A stretch of DNA of 64,000 nucleotides, taken from NCBI RefSeq assembly GCF_900099675.1, contig NZ_FNDQ01000006.1, forward strand, positions 62,001-126,000, written 5' to 3'. Shown here piece after piece: positions 35,089 to 46,030 of this stretch. Source of the stretch: Myroides phaeus (lineage in GTDB: Bacteria; Bacteroidota; Bacteroidia; Flavobacteriales; Flavobacteriaceae). The notes under the pieces were generated by a model. The model had not been told where the DNA came from. It was given only the letters and a program-made list of their open reading frames with translations, and made no database searches. Numbering within the stretch: position 1 is the first letter of the stretch; each line of letters starts with the position of its first letter. The position numbers and the translations under genes are program-made.

Positions 35089-36519
35089 ATGAAAGAAGTA
35101 AACATCAAGAGTTTAGGGATAACGTTAGTAGTGGGAGTGCTACTATGGTTTTGTCCAATTCCAGAAGGAGTAACACCGGATGCGTGGCATTTATTTGCCA
35201 TATTCGTAAGTACGATTTTAGGAATTATTTTAAAGGCTGCCCCAATGGGAACAATGTGTATGTTGGCAGTCGGTTTAACAGCATTTTTCCAATTGTTAGC
35301 GCCAGGTGATCCTGGTAAATCAATCGCTTTAAGTTTAAGTGGTTTTGGAGATAAAGTAATTTGGTTAATTGGTATATCTTTCTTTATTGCGAGAGGGTTT
35401 ATTAAAACAGGATTAGGAAATCGTATTGCTTTTATCTTTATCCGTATTTTTGGAAAAAGTACATTAGGATTAGCGTACGGATTAGGATTAGCTGATTTAG
35501 TGTTAGCGCCTGCTATTCCAAGTAATACTGCTCGTGGAGGAGGTATTATTTATCCAATTATGAAATCTATGGCTATCAATTTTGGTTCTGATGCTTCTAA
35601 ACCAGAAACTCATAGAAAATTAGGTTCTTTCTTGACATTAAACTGTTATTACATGAATTTGATTGCATCTTCAATGTTCTTAACAGGTACAGCAAGTAAC
35701 CCAATGTGTCAGAAGTTTGCTGCTGATATGGGGGTTAATATTAGTTGGATGTCTTGGGCAGCAGCTGGTTTTGTACCAGGATTGGTTGCTTTTATCATTA
35801 CACCAATTGTTTTGTATAAGATATTTCCACCAGAATTAAAGAAAACAGCTGATGCTCCTAAAATGGCTGCTCAGAAGTTGAAAGAAATGGGGAAATTATC
35901 AGTATCAGAAATTTTAATGTTAATCACATTCCTTATTCTTTTAGTTTTATGGATTACAGGTGATTTATTTAAAATTGATGCTACTACAACTGCTTTCATT
36001 GGTTTAGCAATTCTATTGTTAACTTCTGTATTAACTTGGGAAGATGTTAAAGCAGAGAAAGGTGCTTGGGATACAATTGTATGGTTTGCCGTATTAGTAA
36101 TGATGGCAAGTTCATTAAACAAATTAGGATTCATCGGATGGTTTAGTGATTTAGTAAAAGGTCAGATGGGAGATATGGATTGGCATTATGCTTTCCCAAT
36201 TCTTGTCATTGTGTACTTCTTTAGTCACTATATCTTTGCGAGTGCTACTGCTCACGTTGCGGCAATGTACGCAGCTTTGTTAGGTGTAGGTATATCGTTA
36301 GGTGTTCCTCCAGTATTGTTAGCAATGATGTTAGGTTTTATGGGATCTATCTACGGTACATTAACTCACTATGGTCACGGTCCGGCTCCAGTATTCTTTG
36401 GTAGTGGATATGTTGAATTGAAAACATGGTGGATGTATGGATTTATTATTGGTGTATTATTATTAGCTGTTTACTTAGTCGTTGGTACAAGTTGGATGGG
36501 CTTAATAGGAGCATACTAA
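35089..36519 (+). CDS. DASS-family anion:Na+ symporter or antiporter (dicarboxylate/tricarboxylate transporter)
   Basis: A 476-residue inner-membrane carrier of the divalent anion:Na+ symporter (SLC13/CitT) family with about 12 hydrophobic segments. The family hallmarks are present: the substrate/Na+ motif LTGTASNPM (an SNT-type loop), the early PAIPSNTARGGGIIYPI, and the repeat-2 counterpart around HVAAMYAALLG and GSIYGTLTHYGHGPAPVFFG. Members move succinate, malate, fumarate, 2-oxoglutarate or citrate. As the last gene of the sdhCAB-porin operon, a succinate or C4-dicarboxylate substrate is the natural guess. No clear terminator follows. Confidence 0.9.
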   Translation: MKEVNIKSLGITLVVGVLLWFCPIPEGVTPDAWHLFAIFVSTILGIILKAAPMGTMCMLAVGLTAFFQLLAPGDPGKSIALSLSGFGDKVIWLIGISFFIARGFIKTGLGNRIAFIFIRIFGKSTLGLAYGLGLADLVLAPAIPSNTARGGGIIYPIMKSMAINFGSDASKPETHRKLGSFLTLNCYYMNLIASSMFLTGTASNPMCQKFAADMGVNISWMSWAAAGFVPGLVAFIITPIVLYKIFPPELKKTADAPKMAAQKLKEMGKLSVSEILMLITFLILLVLWITGDLFKIDATTTAFIGLAILLLTSVLTWEDVKAEKGAWDTIVWFAVLVMMASSLNKLGFIGWFSDLVKGQMGDMDWHYAFPILVIVYFFSHYIFASATAHVAAMYAALLGVGISLGVPPVLLAMMLGFMGSIYGTLTHYGHGPAPVFFGSGYVELKTWWMYGFIIGVLLLAVYLVVGTSWMGLIGAY

Positions 36520-36634
36520 AATAGATGTGATTTAGCATACAACATATTTATATATTTTTATAAAGGATTAGGTTTTTCGCGTATCTTTAGGTCATAAAGA
36601 GGGTGAAAAATTTAATCCTTTTTTATTTGTGTTG

Positions 36635-36642
36635 TATTTTTG
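36635..36642 (+). promoter_or_regulatory. -7 promoter element for the photolyase
   Basis: TATTTTTG matches TAnnTTTG and lies 21 bp before the ATG at 36664. It overlaps the TTG (36640) of a longer reading frame, supporting the ATG start. Confidence 0.55.
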
Positions 36643-36663
36643 ACTTGTAATAACATAAAAACA

Positions 36664-37971
36664 ATGGATCAAAAAGAAAAAGTAGTCATTTGTTGGTACA
36701 GAAGAGATTTAAGATTAAAGGACAATAAAGCTTTGTATTATGCTGTTCAAAGCAGCCATAAAGTATTGCCTATCTTCATATTTGACAAGGATATTTTAAA
36801 ACAGTTTCCTAACAAAGCAGATAGAAGAGTTGATTATATTCACCAAGTACTGACAGAACTAAACGCTTTTTTAAAGCAATACAAGAGTGGAATAACCTTT
36901 TTTCACTCTACTGTAAAGGAAGCTTTTTGTTCGTTGATCAAACAATTTGACATTCAAGGTGTTTTTTATAATGAAGACTACGAGCCAAAGACAATTGCCC
37001 GTGATCAGGAGATTGGTAGTTTGTTAGCTGAGCAAGAAATAGCATTTAACGGGTTTAAAGACCACGTTATTTTTAGAGGAGATGAGATTCTAAAGCAAGA
37101 TAGTTCTCCTTATCAGATTTACACGCCCTATGCTAAGATGTGGAGAAGTAAGTTGGGAGAACAAGATTTGTATAATTATACACCGAAGTTGTCAAGTGAT
37201 AACTTATATACAACAGACACAACTATTCCGTCTTTGAGTAGTTTAGGTTATGAAACAACAGGGTATAAGTTTGCTATTCCCTCGTTAAATGAAACACTTA
37301 TTGACAGTTATCACTTACATCGAGATTATCCCGCGATAGAAGGGACAACACATTTAGGAATAGCTTTGCGGTTTGGAACAATATCAATTAGAAAGTGTGT
37401 AGCTTTTGCATTACAACACAATGATGTTTGGTTGTCTGAATTGATTTGGCGAGATTTCTTTAGTCAGATATTATTTAACTTTCCTCAGATTGAAAACTTC
37501 TGCTTTAAACCAAAGTACGAGAATATTCAGTACAGAAATAACGAGGAGGAGTTTAAGCTTTGGTGTGAAGGGCGCACGGGTTATCCTATTGTCGATGCAG
37601 GGATGCGTGAATTGAATACTACTGGATTTATGCATAATAGAGTGCGTATGATTGTAGCGAGTTTCTTAACAAAACACCTGTTGATCGATTGGAGATGGGG
37701 AGAAGCATACTTTGCACAACATTTGTTGGATTATGACTTGTCTGCTAATAATGGGAATTGGCAATGGGCAGCAGGATGTGGGTGTGATGCCGCTCCTTAT
37801 TTCAGAATATTTAATCCGAGTGAGCAAACTAAGAAGTTTGACAAAGAAAATAGGTATATCAAAAAATGGTTACCTGAAATAGCAAAAGGTGAGTATTGGG
37901 ATGAGATAGTTGACCATAAAGAAGCCCGTATTCGTGCACTGGATACTTATAAACGTGGGTTAGGTCAATAA
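36664..37971 (+). CDS. phrB: Deoxyribodipyrimidine photo-lyase (class I CPD photolyase)
   Basis: A 435-residue light-driven DNA repair enzyme that splits cyclobutane pyrimidine dimers using FADH-. The N-terminal antenna domain opens VVICWYRRDLRLKDNKAL. The FAD domain includes LSELIWRDFFSQILFNFP, the FAD loop GRTGYPIVDAGMRELNTTGFMHNRVRM, SFLTKHLLIDWRWGE and the C-terminal signature NNGNWQWAAGCGCDAAPYFR-type segment ending RIFNP. Length and motif order match class I photolyase rather than a DASH cryptochrome. The usual ASTG stretch in the signature reads AAGCG here. Monocistronic. Confidence 0.94.
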   Translation: MDQKEKVVICWYRRDLRLKDNKALYYAVQSSHKVLPIFIFDKDILKQFPNKADRRVDYIHQVLTELNAFLKQYKSGITFFHSTVKEAFCSLIKQFDIQGVFYNEDYEPKTIARDQEIGSLLAEQEIAFNGFKDHVIFRGDEILKQDSSPYQIYTPYAKMWRSKLGEQDLYNYTPKLSSDNLYTTDTTIPSLSSLGYETTGYKFAIPSLNETLIDSYHLHRDYPAIEGTTHLGIALRFGTISIRKCVAFALQHNDVWLSELIWRDFFSQILFNFPQIENFCFKPKYENIQYRNNEEEFKLWCEGRTGYPIVDAGMRELNTTGFMHNRVRMIVASFLTKHLLIDWRWGEAYFAQHLLDYDLSANNGNWQWAAGCGCDAAPYFRIFNPSEQTKKFDKENRYIKKWLPEIAKGEYWDEIVDHKEARIRALDTYKRGLGQ

Positions 37972-38037
37972 TTTTTCACAAGGAAATAGAAATGGCCTAA
38001 ATATTGTAATACTAATCAAAATATAAAACGATAAATA

Positions 38038-39093
38038 ATGAAAAGAATACATAAAACAGTAGCGACAATCTTGATGTGTTGTGGTGCTTTTGTGATGATA
38101 CCAAAAGCAGAGGCTTGTACCAGAGTAGTGTACAAAGGACCAAATAATACAATTCTAACGGCTCGTTCGATGGACTGGAAAGAGGAGATTATGCCAAATA
38201 TATGGGTGTTTCCAAGAGGTATTGAACGCCAAGGAGAAGTAGGTAAAGCATCTGCAAAGTGGAAAGCAAAATATGGAAGTGTTGTTACTTCTGCTTTTGA
38301 CTTAGCTACAACAGATGGAATGAATGAAAAAGGGTTAGTGTCTAATATCTTATGGTTAGTAGAATCACAATATCCTGAGTATAACCCGCAAGGGAAAGAC
38401 AAGGGAATTAGCTTAGCTATGTGGGCACAGTATGTTTTAGACAATTATGCAACTGTTGAAGAGGCAGTGGTTGATTTACAGAAAAACCCAGTAGTTGTTG
38501 TGACAGCTAATACACCAGGAAGAACGTCATTGGCAACAGTTCACTTAACGATTTCTGATGCAAAAGGAGACAGTGCAGTATTTGAGTATATCGACGGGAA
38601 GTTGAAAGTATATCACGATGCATCGTACACTGTAGTAACGAACTCGCCTACGTTTGACAAGCAATTAGCAATCAATGATTATATCAGCTATTTACCTGGA
38701 AATAAAGTGTTACCAGGAACAGGTAGATCAGAAGATCGTTTTGCAAGAGCGAAGTACTATGCAACGGCAGTAACACAATCAGATGATATTAAAGTTGCTT
38801 TAGGAGCTACGTTTAGTGTGATTAGAAACTGTTCTGTGCCTTATGGTGTTCACATTGATGGGGAACCAAACTTATCTTCAACAAAATGGAGAACAGTGTC
38901 TGACCAAAAGAACTTAGTGTATTACTACGAAGATCCACTGTCATTAACACCAATGTGGATAGATTTAAAAGCAATTGACTTTAGCGAAAAAGCAAGCGTT
39001 AAGAAGTTAGATGTTTCTAAAAGTCAACAATATGCAGGTCTTTCAAACGATAAGTTAGTAGAGGCTAAAGCATTTAAGTTTTTAGGAATTTAA
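38038..39093 (+). CDS. Linear amide C-N hydrolase (choloylglycine hydrolase / penicillin V acylase family)
   Basis: A 351-residue Ntn hydrolase. A signal peptide of 26 residues (ending IPKAEA) is followed directly by Cys27 (CTRVVYKG), so cleavage would expose the catalytic N-terminal nucleophile in the periplasm. Other family positions are the Arg in TARSMDW, the Asp in that motif, the Asn in VTNSPTFDKQL and the Arg in VIRNCSVPYG. Relatives hydrolyse bile-salt, penicillin V or acyl-homoserine-lactone amides; the gram-negative branch often prefers AHLs. The substrate cannot be told here. A terminator follows at 39164. Confidence 0.9.
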   Translation: MKRIHKTVATILMCCGAFVMIPKAEACTRVVYKGPNNTILTARSMDWKEEIMPNIWVFPRGIERQGEVGKASAKWKAKYGSVVTSAFDLATTDGMNEKGLVSNILWLVESQYPEYNPQGKDKGISLAMWAQYVLDNYATVEEAVVDLQKNPVVVVTANTPGRTSLATVHLTISDAKGDSAVFEYIDGKLKVYHDASYTVVTNSPTFDKQLAINDYISYLPGNKVLPGTGRSEDRFARAKYYATAVTQSDDIKVALGATFSVIRNCSVPYGVHIDGEPNLSSTKWRTVSDQKNLVYYYEDPLSLTPMWIDLKAIDFSEKASVKKLDVSKSQQYAGLSNDKLVEAKAFKFLGI

Positions 39094-39163
39094 TCTGCCA
39101 ATACAATAGAATATTAGGTGGTTTAGTATTCGCTTACAAAAGCTACCATACTCTCAATAAATT

Positions 39164-39204
39164 AAATACCCCAAGAAGTAAGATACTTTTTGGGGTATTT
39201 TTAT
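39164..39204 (+). terminator. Intrinsic terminator of the C-N hydrolase gene
   Basis: An 11-bp perfect stem, AAATACCCCAA (39164-39174) and TTGGGGTATTT (39190-39200), with a T-run. It may also serve the convergent repeat-protein gene. Confidence 0.85.
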
Positions 39205-39232
39205 GTTGTATCCCTTTTAAAAAAGGGTAGTA

Positions 39233-41827
39233 CTATTTAAACCATTTGCCTAACGTCTTTTTTAGAAAGCTCTTTTCTTTGTATTCTTCCGGTAGTTCAA
39301 CCTCCTTCTCTTTAGCCAGAGCAATGTAATAAGCTAACTTCTCTGGGTCTTTGTTCTCCTCGTCTTTAGCGTAGATATCAATTAAATCTAAAATAGCAAT
39401 GTTGTACGCTTGTTGTAATGCTTTCTCTAAAAGAGGAATAGCCTTCTTGCCATCTTGTTTTACGCCATAACCGTAGCAATACATTCTACCCAAGAGGAAC
39501 GAACCAATATTGTCGTTGTTTTTCATATCCTCCTTGATGTATTTCATAGCATTTTTATACTCTCCAAGCAAGTAGTAACAATCTGCAAGGTAATTGCAAA
39601 CCTCGTATTCTTTTATATTTACTTTTTTGAAGTAGTGAATAGCCGAATTGAAGTCGTTTTCCAAACCAGTAGCTCCATAATAGTAGATTAGCGCTAAGTT
39701 ATTATAACTGGTATTATTGCCAAGTTCTGCACCTTGGGTGTAATATTCAATTGCTTTGTGTATATCTTGTTCAACTCCAAAACCGTGTTCGTACATATAA
39801 CCTAAGTTGGTCACTGAGTACGGGTTATCATGTGTTGCTGCCAATTCAAAAAGGTGTTTAGCCTTGTTGTAATCGATATAGTCGTCTTCCGTTAAATAGC
39901 GGTATCCTAACTCTTGAAGTAGTTCGCTATTGTTCACTGCCTCAGCCATTAATAACAACGCCTCATATTGTTCATCAAAGCTGTGATCAGTATAATAATC
40001 CTTAACAGCATTAAGTTGGTAAGGTTCTAATTGTGCATAGTCCTCAGCTGTTAAAACCTGTGTTTTCTCATTAAAATACGGATTAAACAATCCGACTTCA
40101 CCATTAGAGTCGTAACGCAATTTACCCGCTAACAACAGTAGATGATGCGTACTTATTGTTTGTATTTCGTGGTTGTTACAAGTAAACACCGCATTGTCTT
40201 TGTACAATACAATAGTGTCGATGTCTTGTTCCAAGTTGTGCATTGTAATAAAGTCGTACTCATAAATAGGCTCTTGATCAGGGAGTGAAATTAGACGCAA
40301 TGCCCACTTGTCTTTGAGTTTAGTAGCAGCAAAGCCGTTGGTTAGTATTTTAACCACGTCAATTGTTGTAAACGGTACAATCCATCGTTCTTCAATAGCA
40401 TCAAAAATCCCTTTCTTCTTGCCATGAGAAACGTGACATTGTCCAGCGCCAAGGTTCATCCAATAGTCTATATACGTATCTATTTTACAGTTCATTGGCT
40501 CTAAAACATATTTTGCTTTCAGGTGGTTGTAAATCCCCTTTAGCTTGTCGGTGTACACGATGACGCATTCATTCGTAACATATTGTACGTGTTTGATACT
40601 CTCCAAGACCAATTCTCCATCAAACGTAATCAAATTGTGTAATTTCGAATTAACCTCAGACGGTATAAGTAAGTGGTTTTCAATATCGCTATTTCTCACA
40701 TCCTCATAAGCAAACTTGCCTAAGTAGTGATGAGATCTACTATAAAAATCGCGCTTATTTCCCATAGAAGTGCAGAAATAAGTGTAGTGATATTCAAAAG
40801 GGGAGTCGCCTTTAAACGGAATAAGCTGTTCTCCTGCAAAGTTGTACACTGCGTAGTGACTGCCATTGTACACATTGTAGTAATACGGGTATAAGAACTC
40901 AACCAATTCATACGCAAGAGGAATCAAGTAAGTGTGAGAAAGCAAGTTTAGAAGTCCCCATTTCCCATCTTGACACACTGCAGCCACCATAAGCGTACGG
41001 CTTGTATCTTCGTTGCCTTGCTCGTCAAAGAAGTATTCAATTTGCGCAGTTCCCACATCAAAGTACAAAGGTTTCACAACCTCCACACCAGTTTTATCTA
41101 TAAAACCAAATAGCTCATCACGCTGAATAATAGCTAAATTAGCCTCTGTAAACTCACCTATATATCCATAAACAGCCTCAGTTATCTTTTTGTTGTCAAA
41201 AGTTGTTAGTCCATACAACTCGTTCTCCTCATATTGTAAGTAGTCGTAATCTTTTTCAAACGCTATTTCTAACCAATCCCAACCAAAGTTAGCATTGTCG
41301 TTGTTGAGGTATTCTTCAAATGTAGAAAACGGGAAATACGACTGACCAATAACTCCGCGATTGATGTGTTCACTATCTAACTCAAGGTCTATAATATTAG
41401 CCAACTCCTCTGTGAACAAGGCAATTTCAGCCGAGAATGCCTGTGCCTGTTTTTTATGACTTTCCTCATTCATATTGTACACATCCGTTCCATCTAAGCG
41501 GAAATAGTCATAAGGCAAGTTTTGAAAATAGTACAATTGTCGCTCATACGACTGAAGATACTTTGCTTGATCAGTAGCAGGAATAAGATCTACTTGCTGT
41601 TGGATCCACAGGTGAAACTTCTCAAACAAAGGCAATGCCTCTTTTACGTTAAAAAAAAGGTCTTTAGACGATTTAAACCCGAATTGCTTTAGCTCACTTT
41701 TAGCAAGTGGATGTGCAAAAAGAGGTAAGAAGAAAAGAGGAATCACATAATTCCATTCCCCCACTAAAGATTCGTCATAAAAGTCCTGATCTAAAGAAAC
41801 ATTGTAGATATATAATCGATGTGCCAT
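39233..41827 (-). CDS. Large WG-repeat and SEL1-repeat protein
   Basis: An 864-residue protein without signal peptide or membrane segments. The N-terminal ~200 residues (MAHRLYIYNVSLDQDFYDES...) are an unassigned domain. The middle (about 210-560) reads as WG-type beta repeats such as FGFIDKTGVEVVKPLYFDV, CQDGKWGLLNLLSHTYLIPL and KKGIFDAIEERWIVPF. The C-terminal ~240 residues are SEL1/TPR-like helical repeats, including YSVTNLGYMYEHGFGVEQDI, SYNNLALIYYYG and GSFLLGRMYCYGYGVKQDGK. It is probably a cytosolic scaffold for protein binding. Its role and partners are unknown; no operon partner. Confidence 0.8.
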   Translation of the reverse strand: MAHRLYIYNVSLDQDFYDESLVGEWNYVIPLFFLPLFAHPLAKSELKQFGFKSSKDLFFNVKEALPLFEKFHLWIQQQVDLIPATDQAKYLQSYERQLYYFQNLPYDYFRLDGTDVYNMNEESHKKQAQAFSAEIALFTEELANIIDLELDSEHINRGVIGQSYFPFSTFEEYLNNDNANFGWDWLEIAFEKDYDYLQYEENELYGLTTFDNKKITEAVYGYIGEFTEANLAIIQRDELFGFIDKTGVEVVKPLYFDVGTAQIEYFFDEQGNEDTSRTLMVAAVCQDGKWGLLNLLSHTYLIPLAYELVEFLYPYYYNVYNGSHYAVYNFAGEQLIPFKGDSPFEYHYTYFCTSMGNKRDFYSRSHHYLGKFAYEDVRNSDIENHLLIPSEVNSKLHNLITFDGELVLESIKHVQYVTNECVIVYTDKLKGIYNHLKAKYVLEPMNCKIDTYIDYWMNLGAGQCHVSHGKKKGIFDAIEERWIVPFTTIDVVKILTNGFAATKLKDKWALRLISLPDQEPIYEYDFITMHNLEQDIDTIVLYKDNAVFTCNNHEIQTISTHHLLLLAGKLRYDSNGEVGLFNPYFNEKTQVLTAEDYAQLEPYQLNAVKDYYTDHSFDEQYEALLLMAEAVNNSELLQELGYRYLTEDDYIDYNKAKHLFELAATHDNPYSVTNLGYMYEHGFGVEQDIHKAIEYYTQGAELGNNTSYNNLALIYYYGATGLENDFNSAIHYFKKVNIKEYEVCNYLADCYYLLGEYKNAMKYIKEDMKNNDNIGSFLLGRMYCYGYGVKQDGKKAIPLLEKALQQAYNIAILDLIDIYAKDEENKDPEKLAYYIALAKEKEVELPEEYKEKSFLKKTLGKWFK

Positions 41828-42076
41828 AAGTTGTAATAGGAATTAGATAGTGGTTCTAAAAAAAACGGAGTGAAAGATATTTAAATAAAATGAAAACACA
41901 TATTGTTTTTTTTTGTATCTTAAATAGATATATTGAAGTTAAAAAAAAGAAATATACTTGTAGTTTCTAATGTTGTTTGAGAAGTAGAAAGCAGTTTAAA
42001 TGCGATAAGCTATATTGCTTTTATTTAAAATAGCACCGTAGATAAAAATTAGGTATGGTAGGATACTATTATCTTA

Positions 42077-42084
42077 TATCTTTG
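42077..42084 (+). promoter_or_regulatory. -7 promoter element for the TPR histidine kinase gene
   Basis: TATCTTTG is a perfect TAnnTTTG, 45 bp before the ATG at 42130. Confidence 0.6.
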
Positions 42085-42129
42085 CAGAATTTATTATAAA
42101 AATATTATTTTATTACTTGTTGTTAATTA

Positions 42130-44166
42130 ATGTTTATTCGAAATATTTCTTTTAGTATGTTTTTGGTATTTGTTGCACTACTCATTGGGGTTAGCTGTAC
42201 AAAATCGACACCAATACACGATTGGACTAGTAAAGAACAAGAGCACTTTCTTACGGTTTATGATAGTCTGAGTAGGAATAATATGTCTCAACTTCAAAGA
42301 GATTCATTAGATAACTTTATTTTACATTTAAAAAATACACCAAACAATAGAAAGTTCTTAGCGACTTATATACAGCAAACAGATGCAGATAAAAAGTTTG
42401 TAGATTTATATGCTACATATACAAAAGTAGCAGAAGACACAAAAGGAATTGCAAATAGCTACTATTTATTAGGAGAGTATTTTGATCGTAATTATTTAGT
42501 AGACAGTAGCTATTATTATTTTAATCAAGCAAAATACAGTTATAAAAGGTTGCGAGACACAGCAAATCAGCAAAAAATGACCTTTATAATAAGTAGTATT
42601 TTAGTAGATAGAGGTGTTTTTTCTGAGGCAGAGCATCAAATACAAAAGGTAATTTCTTTAAATACTTCTACCGTTTCTATTTATGATTTATTTAATCAAG
42701 AATATTTGTATGCAAAAATTCTTTTGGGATTAGAACAATATACAGAAGCACTTTTTCGCTTTAAAAAAGCACTCGACTTAAGTAATTCAATAGAATTAAA
42801 AGAATATTTTTCAGACAAAGAGTTGTTGTTAAAACGCCTTGATATTTATAATTATCTCTCAATTGCTCATATTAGAAAAACTCAATTTGGTGAAGCAGAA
42901 CAAATCTTAACTATGGCTCTTAATGAATATAAAGATTTAGAGAAAGAGGAAAGTATAGAGTCATATGTAAATATGATCTACAATTTTGCTGTCGTAAAAT
43001 TAGCTAAAGGAGAAAATAAATTAGCATTAAGATACATCAAGGAGGCTTTAGATTTAAATGTAAAATATAATTATATTAAGAATAAAATACGAACAGATAT
43101 TTTGTTGGCTCAATATTATTTTGCTATAAATGAATATTTTACAGCGAATACTATTTTAGAAAGGATTCTACAAAATGCACAAAAGATTGACGATTATGAT
43201 ATTCAAAGAGAAGTGCTTACTGTGTTGTTGCAATATGATACTGAAGATTCTAAAAATAACTTCAGAAAGTATTTAGAGTTAGATAATATAGTAAAAAAGA
43301 AGAAATCTATTGTTAGAGATAAATTTGCTCGTTTAAAATATGAAGCGGATAAATTACTTGAGGTCAATGATAAATTACATAATCAGAAAGCTATAATAAT
43401 TATTATAGCGTTTATGGTAATTTCATTTGTGTTGATTGTTGTAATTGGTTTTTCAATTAAGAATAAAGTAAGAGAAATAGCAACAATAAAAATGTATCAA
43501 CGAGATACAGAGCGCTATTATAAAACAATAATTGATCATCAGAATGCAGTGGCTAAAGTGCAAGAAGCTGAAAGAAAAATTATAGCAAATGAATTACAAG
43601 ATGGTGTGTTAAATAAGTTATTTGTAACGCGTTTCTCTCTTATGCAATTAGAAGAGGAAAATATGGAAATAACAAGAGATTTATTGGTAAAAGAAGTGCA
43701 AGATGTCGAAAAGTTTATACGCAATAGTTCCTCTGCACTATCTAATGAAAAGAAATTGTTTGCCAACAATTTTAAAGAACTTATTGAGGAAATGGTTTTA
43801 TTACAAAATCGAAATAAAGCTATTCAGTTTGACATTTTTATAGATCCAAGAATAGAGTTTGAAAACTTCTCACATCGTTATAGAATCAGTATTTATAGAA
43901 TTATTCAAGAAGCATTAAACAATGTAGAGAAGTATTCTAATGCTAAAAACTGTTATGTTTCATTTAAGTATAAAACGGAAAGTTTAGTTGAAGTAAGTAT
44001 TGAAGATAATGGTAATGGGTTTGATTTAAATACTACGCGAAGAGGAATGGGATTAAATAATATTGAGGATAGACTAAATATTTTGAATAGTAAATTAGTG
44101 TTGACAAGTGTTATTGGAAAAGGAACGACATTACTTTTTTTAATTAAAATAGGAGAAGACAATTGA
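42130..44166 (+). CDS. TPR-containing sensor histidine kinase-like protein without the phospho-acceptor His
   Basis: A 678-residue membrane protein. The signal sequence ends in a lipobox-like LLIGVSC (Cys23). Residues ~90-400 form tetratricopeptide-like helices in the periplasm (YYLLGEYFDRNY, YAKILLGLEQYTEALFRFKK, KLALRYIKEALDLN). A single membrane helix is at about 421-443, followed by a coiled segment. The dimerisation region reads ERKIIANELQDGVLNKLF: the His of the usual ELHDG is Gln490 (codon CAA). The ATPase domain has intact N and G boxes (IIQEALNNVEKYS, IEDNGNGFDL, RGMGLNNIEDR). No response-regulator gene adjoins it. It is probably a pseudokinase or acts through a partner. Confidence 0.85.
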   Translation: MFIRNISFSMFLVFVALLIGVSCTKSTPIHDWTSKEQEHFLTVYDSLSRNNMSQLQRDSLDNFILHLKNTPNNRKFLATYIQQTDADKKFVDLYATYTKVAEDTKGIANSYYLLGEYFDRNYLVDSSYYYFNQAKYSYKRLRDTANQQKMTFIISSILVDRGVFSEAEHQIQKVISLNTSTVSIYDLFNQEYLYAKILLGLEQYTEALFRFKKALDLSNSIELKEYFSDKELLLKRLDIYNYLSIAHIRKTQFGEAEQILTMALNEYKDLEKEESIESYVNMIYNFAVVKLAKGENKLALRYIKEALDLNVKYNYIKNKIRTDILLAQYYFAINEYFTANTILERILQNAQKIDDYDIQREVLTVLLQYDTEDSKNNFRKYLELDNIVKKKKSIVRDKFARLKYEADKLLEVNDKLHNQKAIIIIIAFMVISFVLIVVIGFSIKNKVREIATIKMYQRDTERYYKTIIDHQNAVAKVQEAERKIIANELQDGVLNKLFVTRFSLMQLEEENMEITRDLLVKEVQDVEKFIRNSSSALSNEKKLFANNFKELIEEMVLLQNRNKAIQFDIFIDPRIEFENFSHRYRISIYRIIQEALNNVEKYSNAKNCYVSFKYKTESLVEVSIEDNGNGFDLNTTRRGMGLNNIEDRLNILNSKLVLTSVIGKGTTLLFLIKIGEDN

Positions 44167-44187
44167 TAAAACAAGATAGTAATAAAA

Positions 44188-44219
44188 TAAGGGTACTCTA
44201 CAGTTGTAAAGTACCCTTA
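44188..44219. terminator. Terminator between the kinase-like gene and catalase
   Basis: A 10-bp perfect stem, TAAGGGTACT (44188-44197) with AGTACCCTTA (44210-44219), between convergent genes. The T-run is poor on both strands. Confidence 0.6.
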
Positions 44220-44259
44220 CTCGTTTTAACGCTAATAAAATTAACTTAGGAAATATATA

Positions 44260-45738
<1,479 letters not shown>

Positions 45739-45764
45739 AATTAGTTATTTTTTGTTTTTTTCTA

Positions 45765-45800
45765 TACCACAAATATAGGGTGGTAAGGAGTTGATTACCA
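45765..45800 (-). promoter_or_regulatory. Catalase promoter with overlapping inverted repeats
   Basis: The minus strand -7 box TATATTTG occupies 45777-45770, 32 bp before the ATG. Around it lie TACCAC-N9-GTGGTA (45765-45770/45780-45785) and TGGTAA-N8-TTACCA (45781-45786/45795-45800), i.e. three half-sites flanking and upstream of the -7 box. The regulator is unknown; a peroxide-responsive regulator is the obvious guess. Confidence 0.55.
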
Positions 45801-46030
45801 GTTGTTGTTATATTTTGTATCAATACATGAATAAGTATAATCTATTACTTTTTGTGAATCAATAGAAAAACCATATATAATGTATAACCCTTGTAGAATA
45901 AGGGGTCGCTTACTAAATTACAAATAAATATTGGAAATTTCTTTATTATCTAATTAATTGATTGTATTCAATTTAATAACATTATATTTAGTACGTTAAA
46001 AATAATATCGCAATTTGCACTGATAATAAT

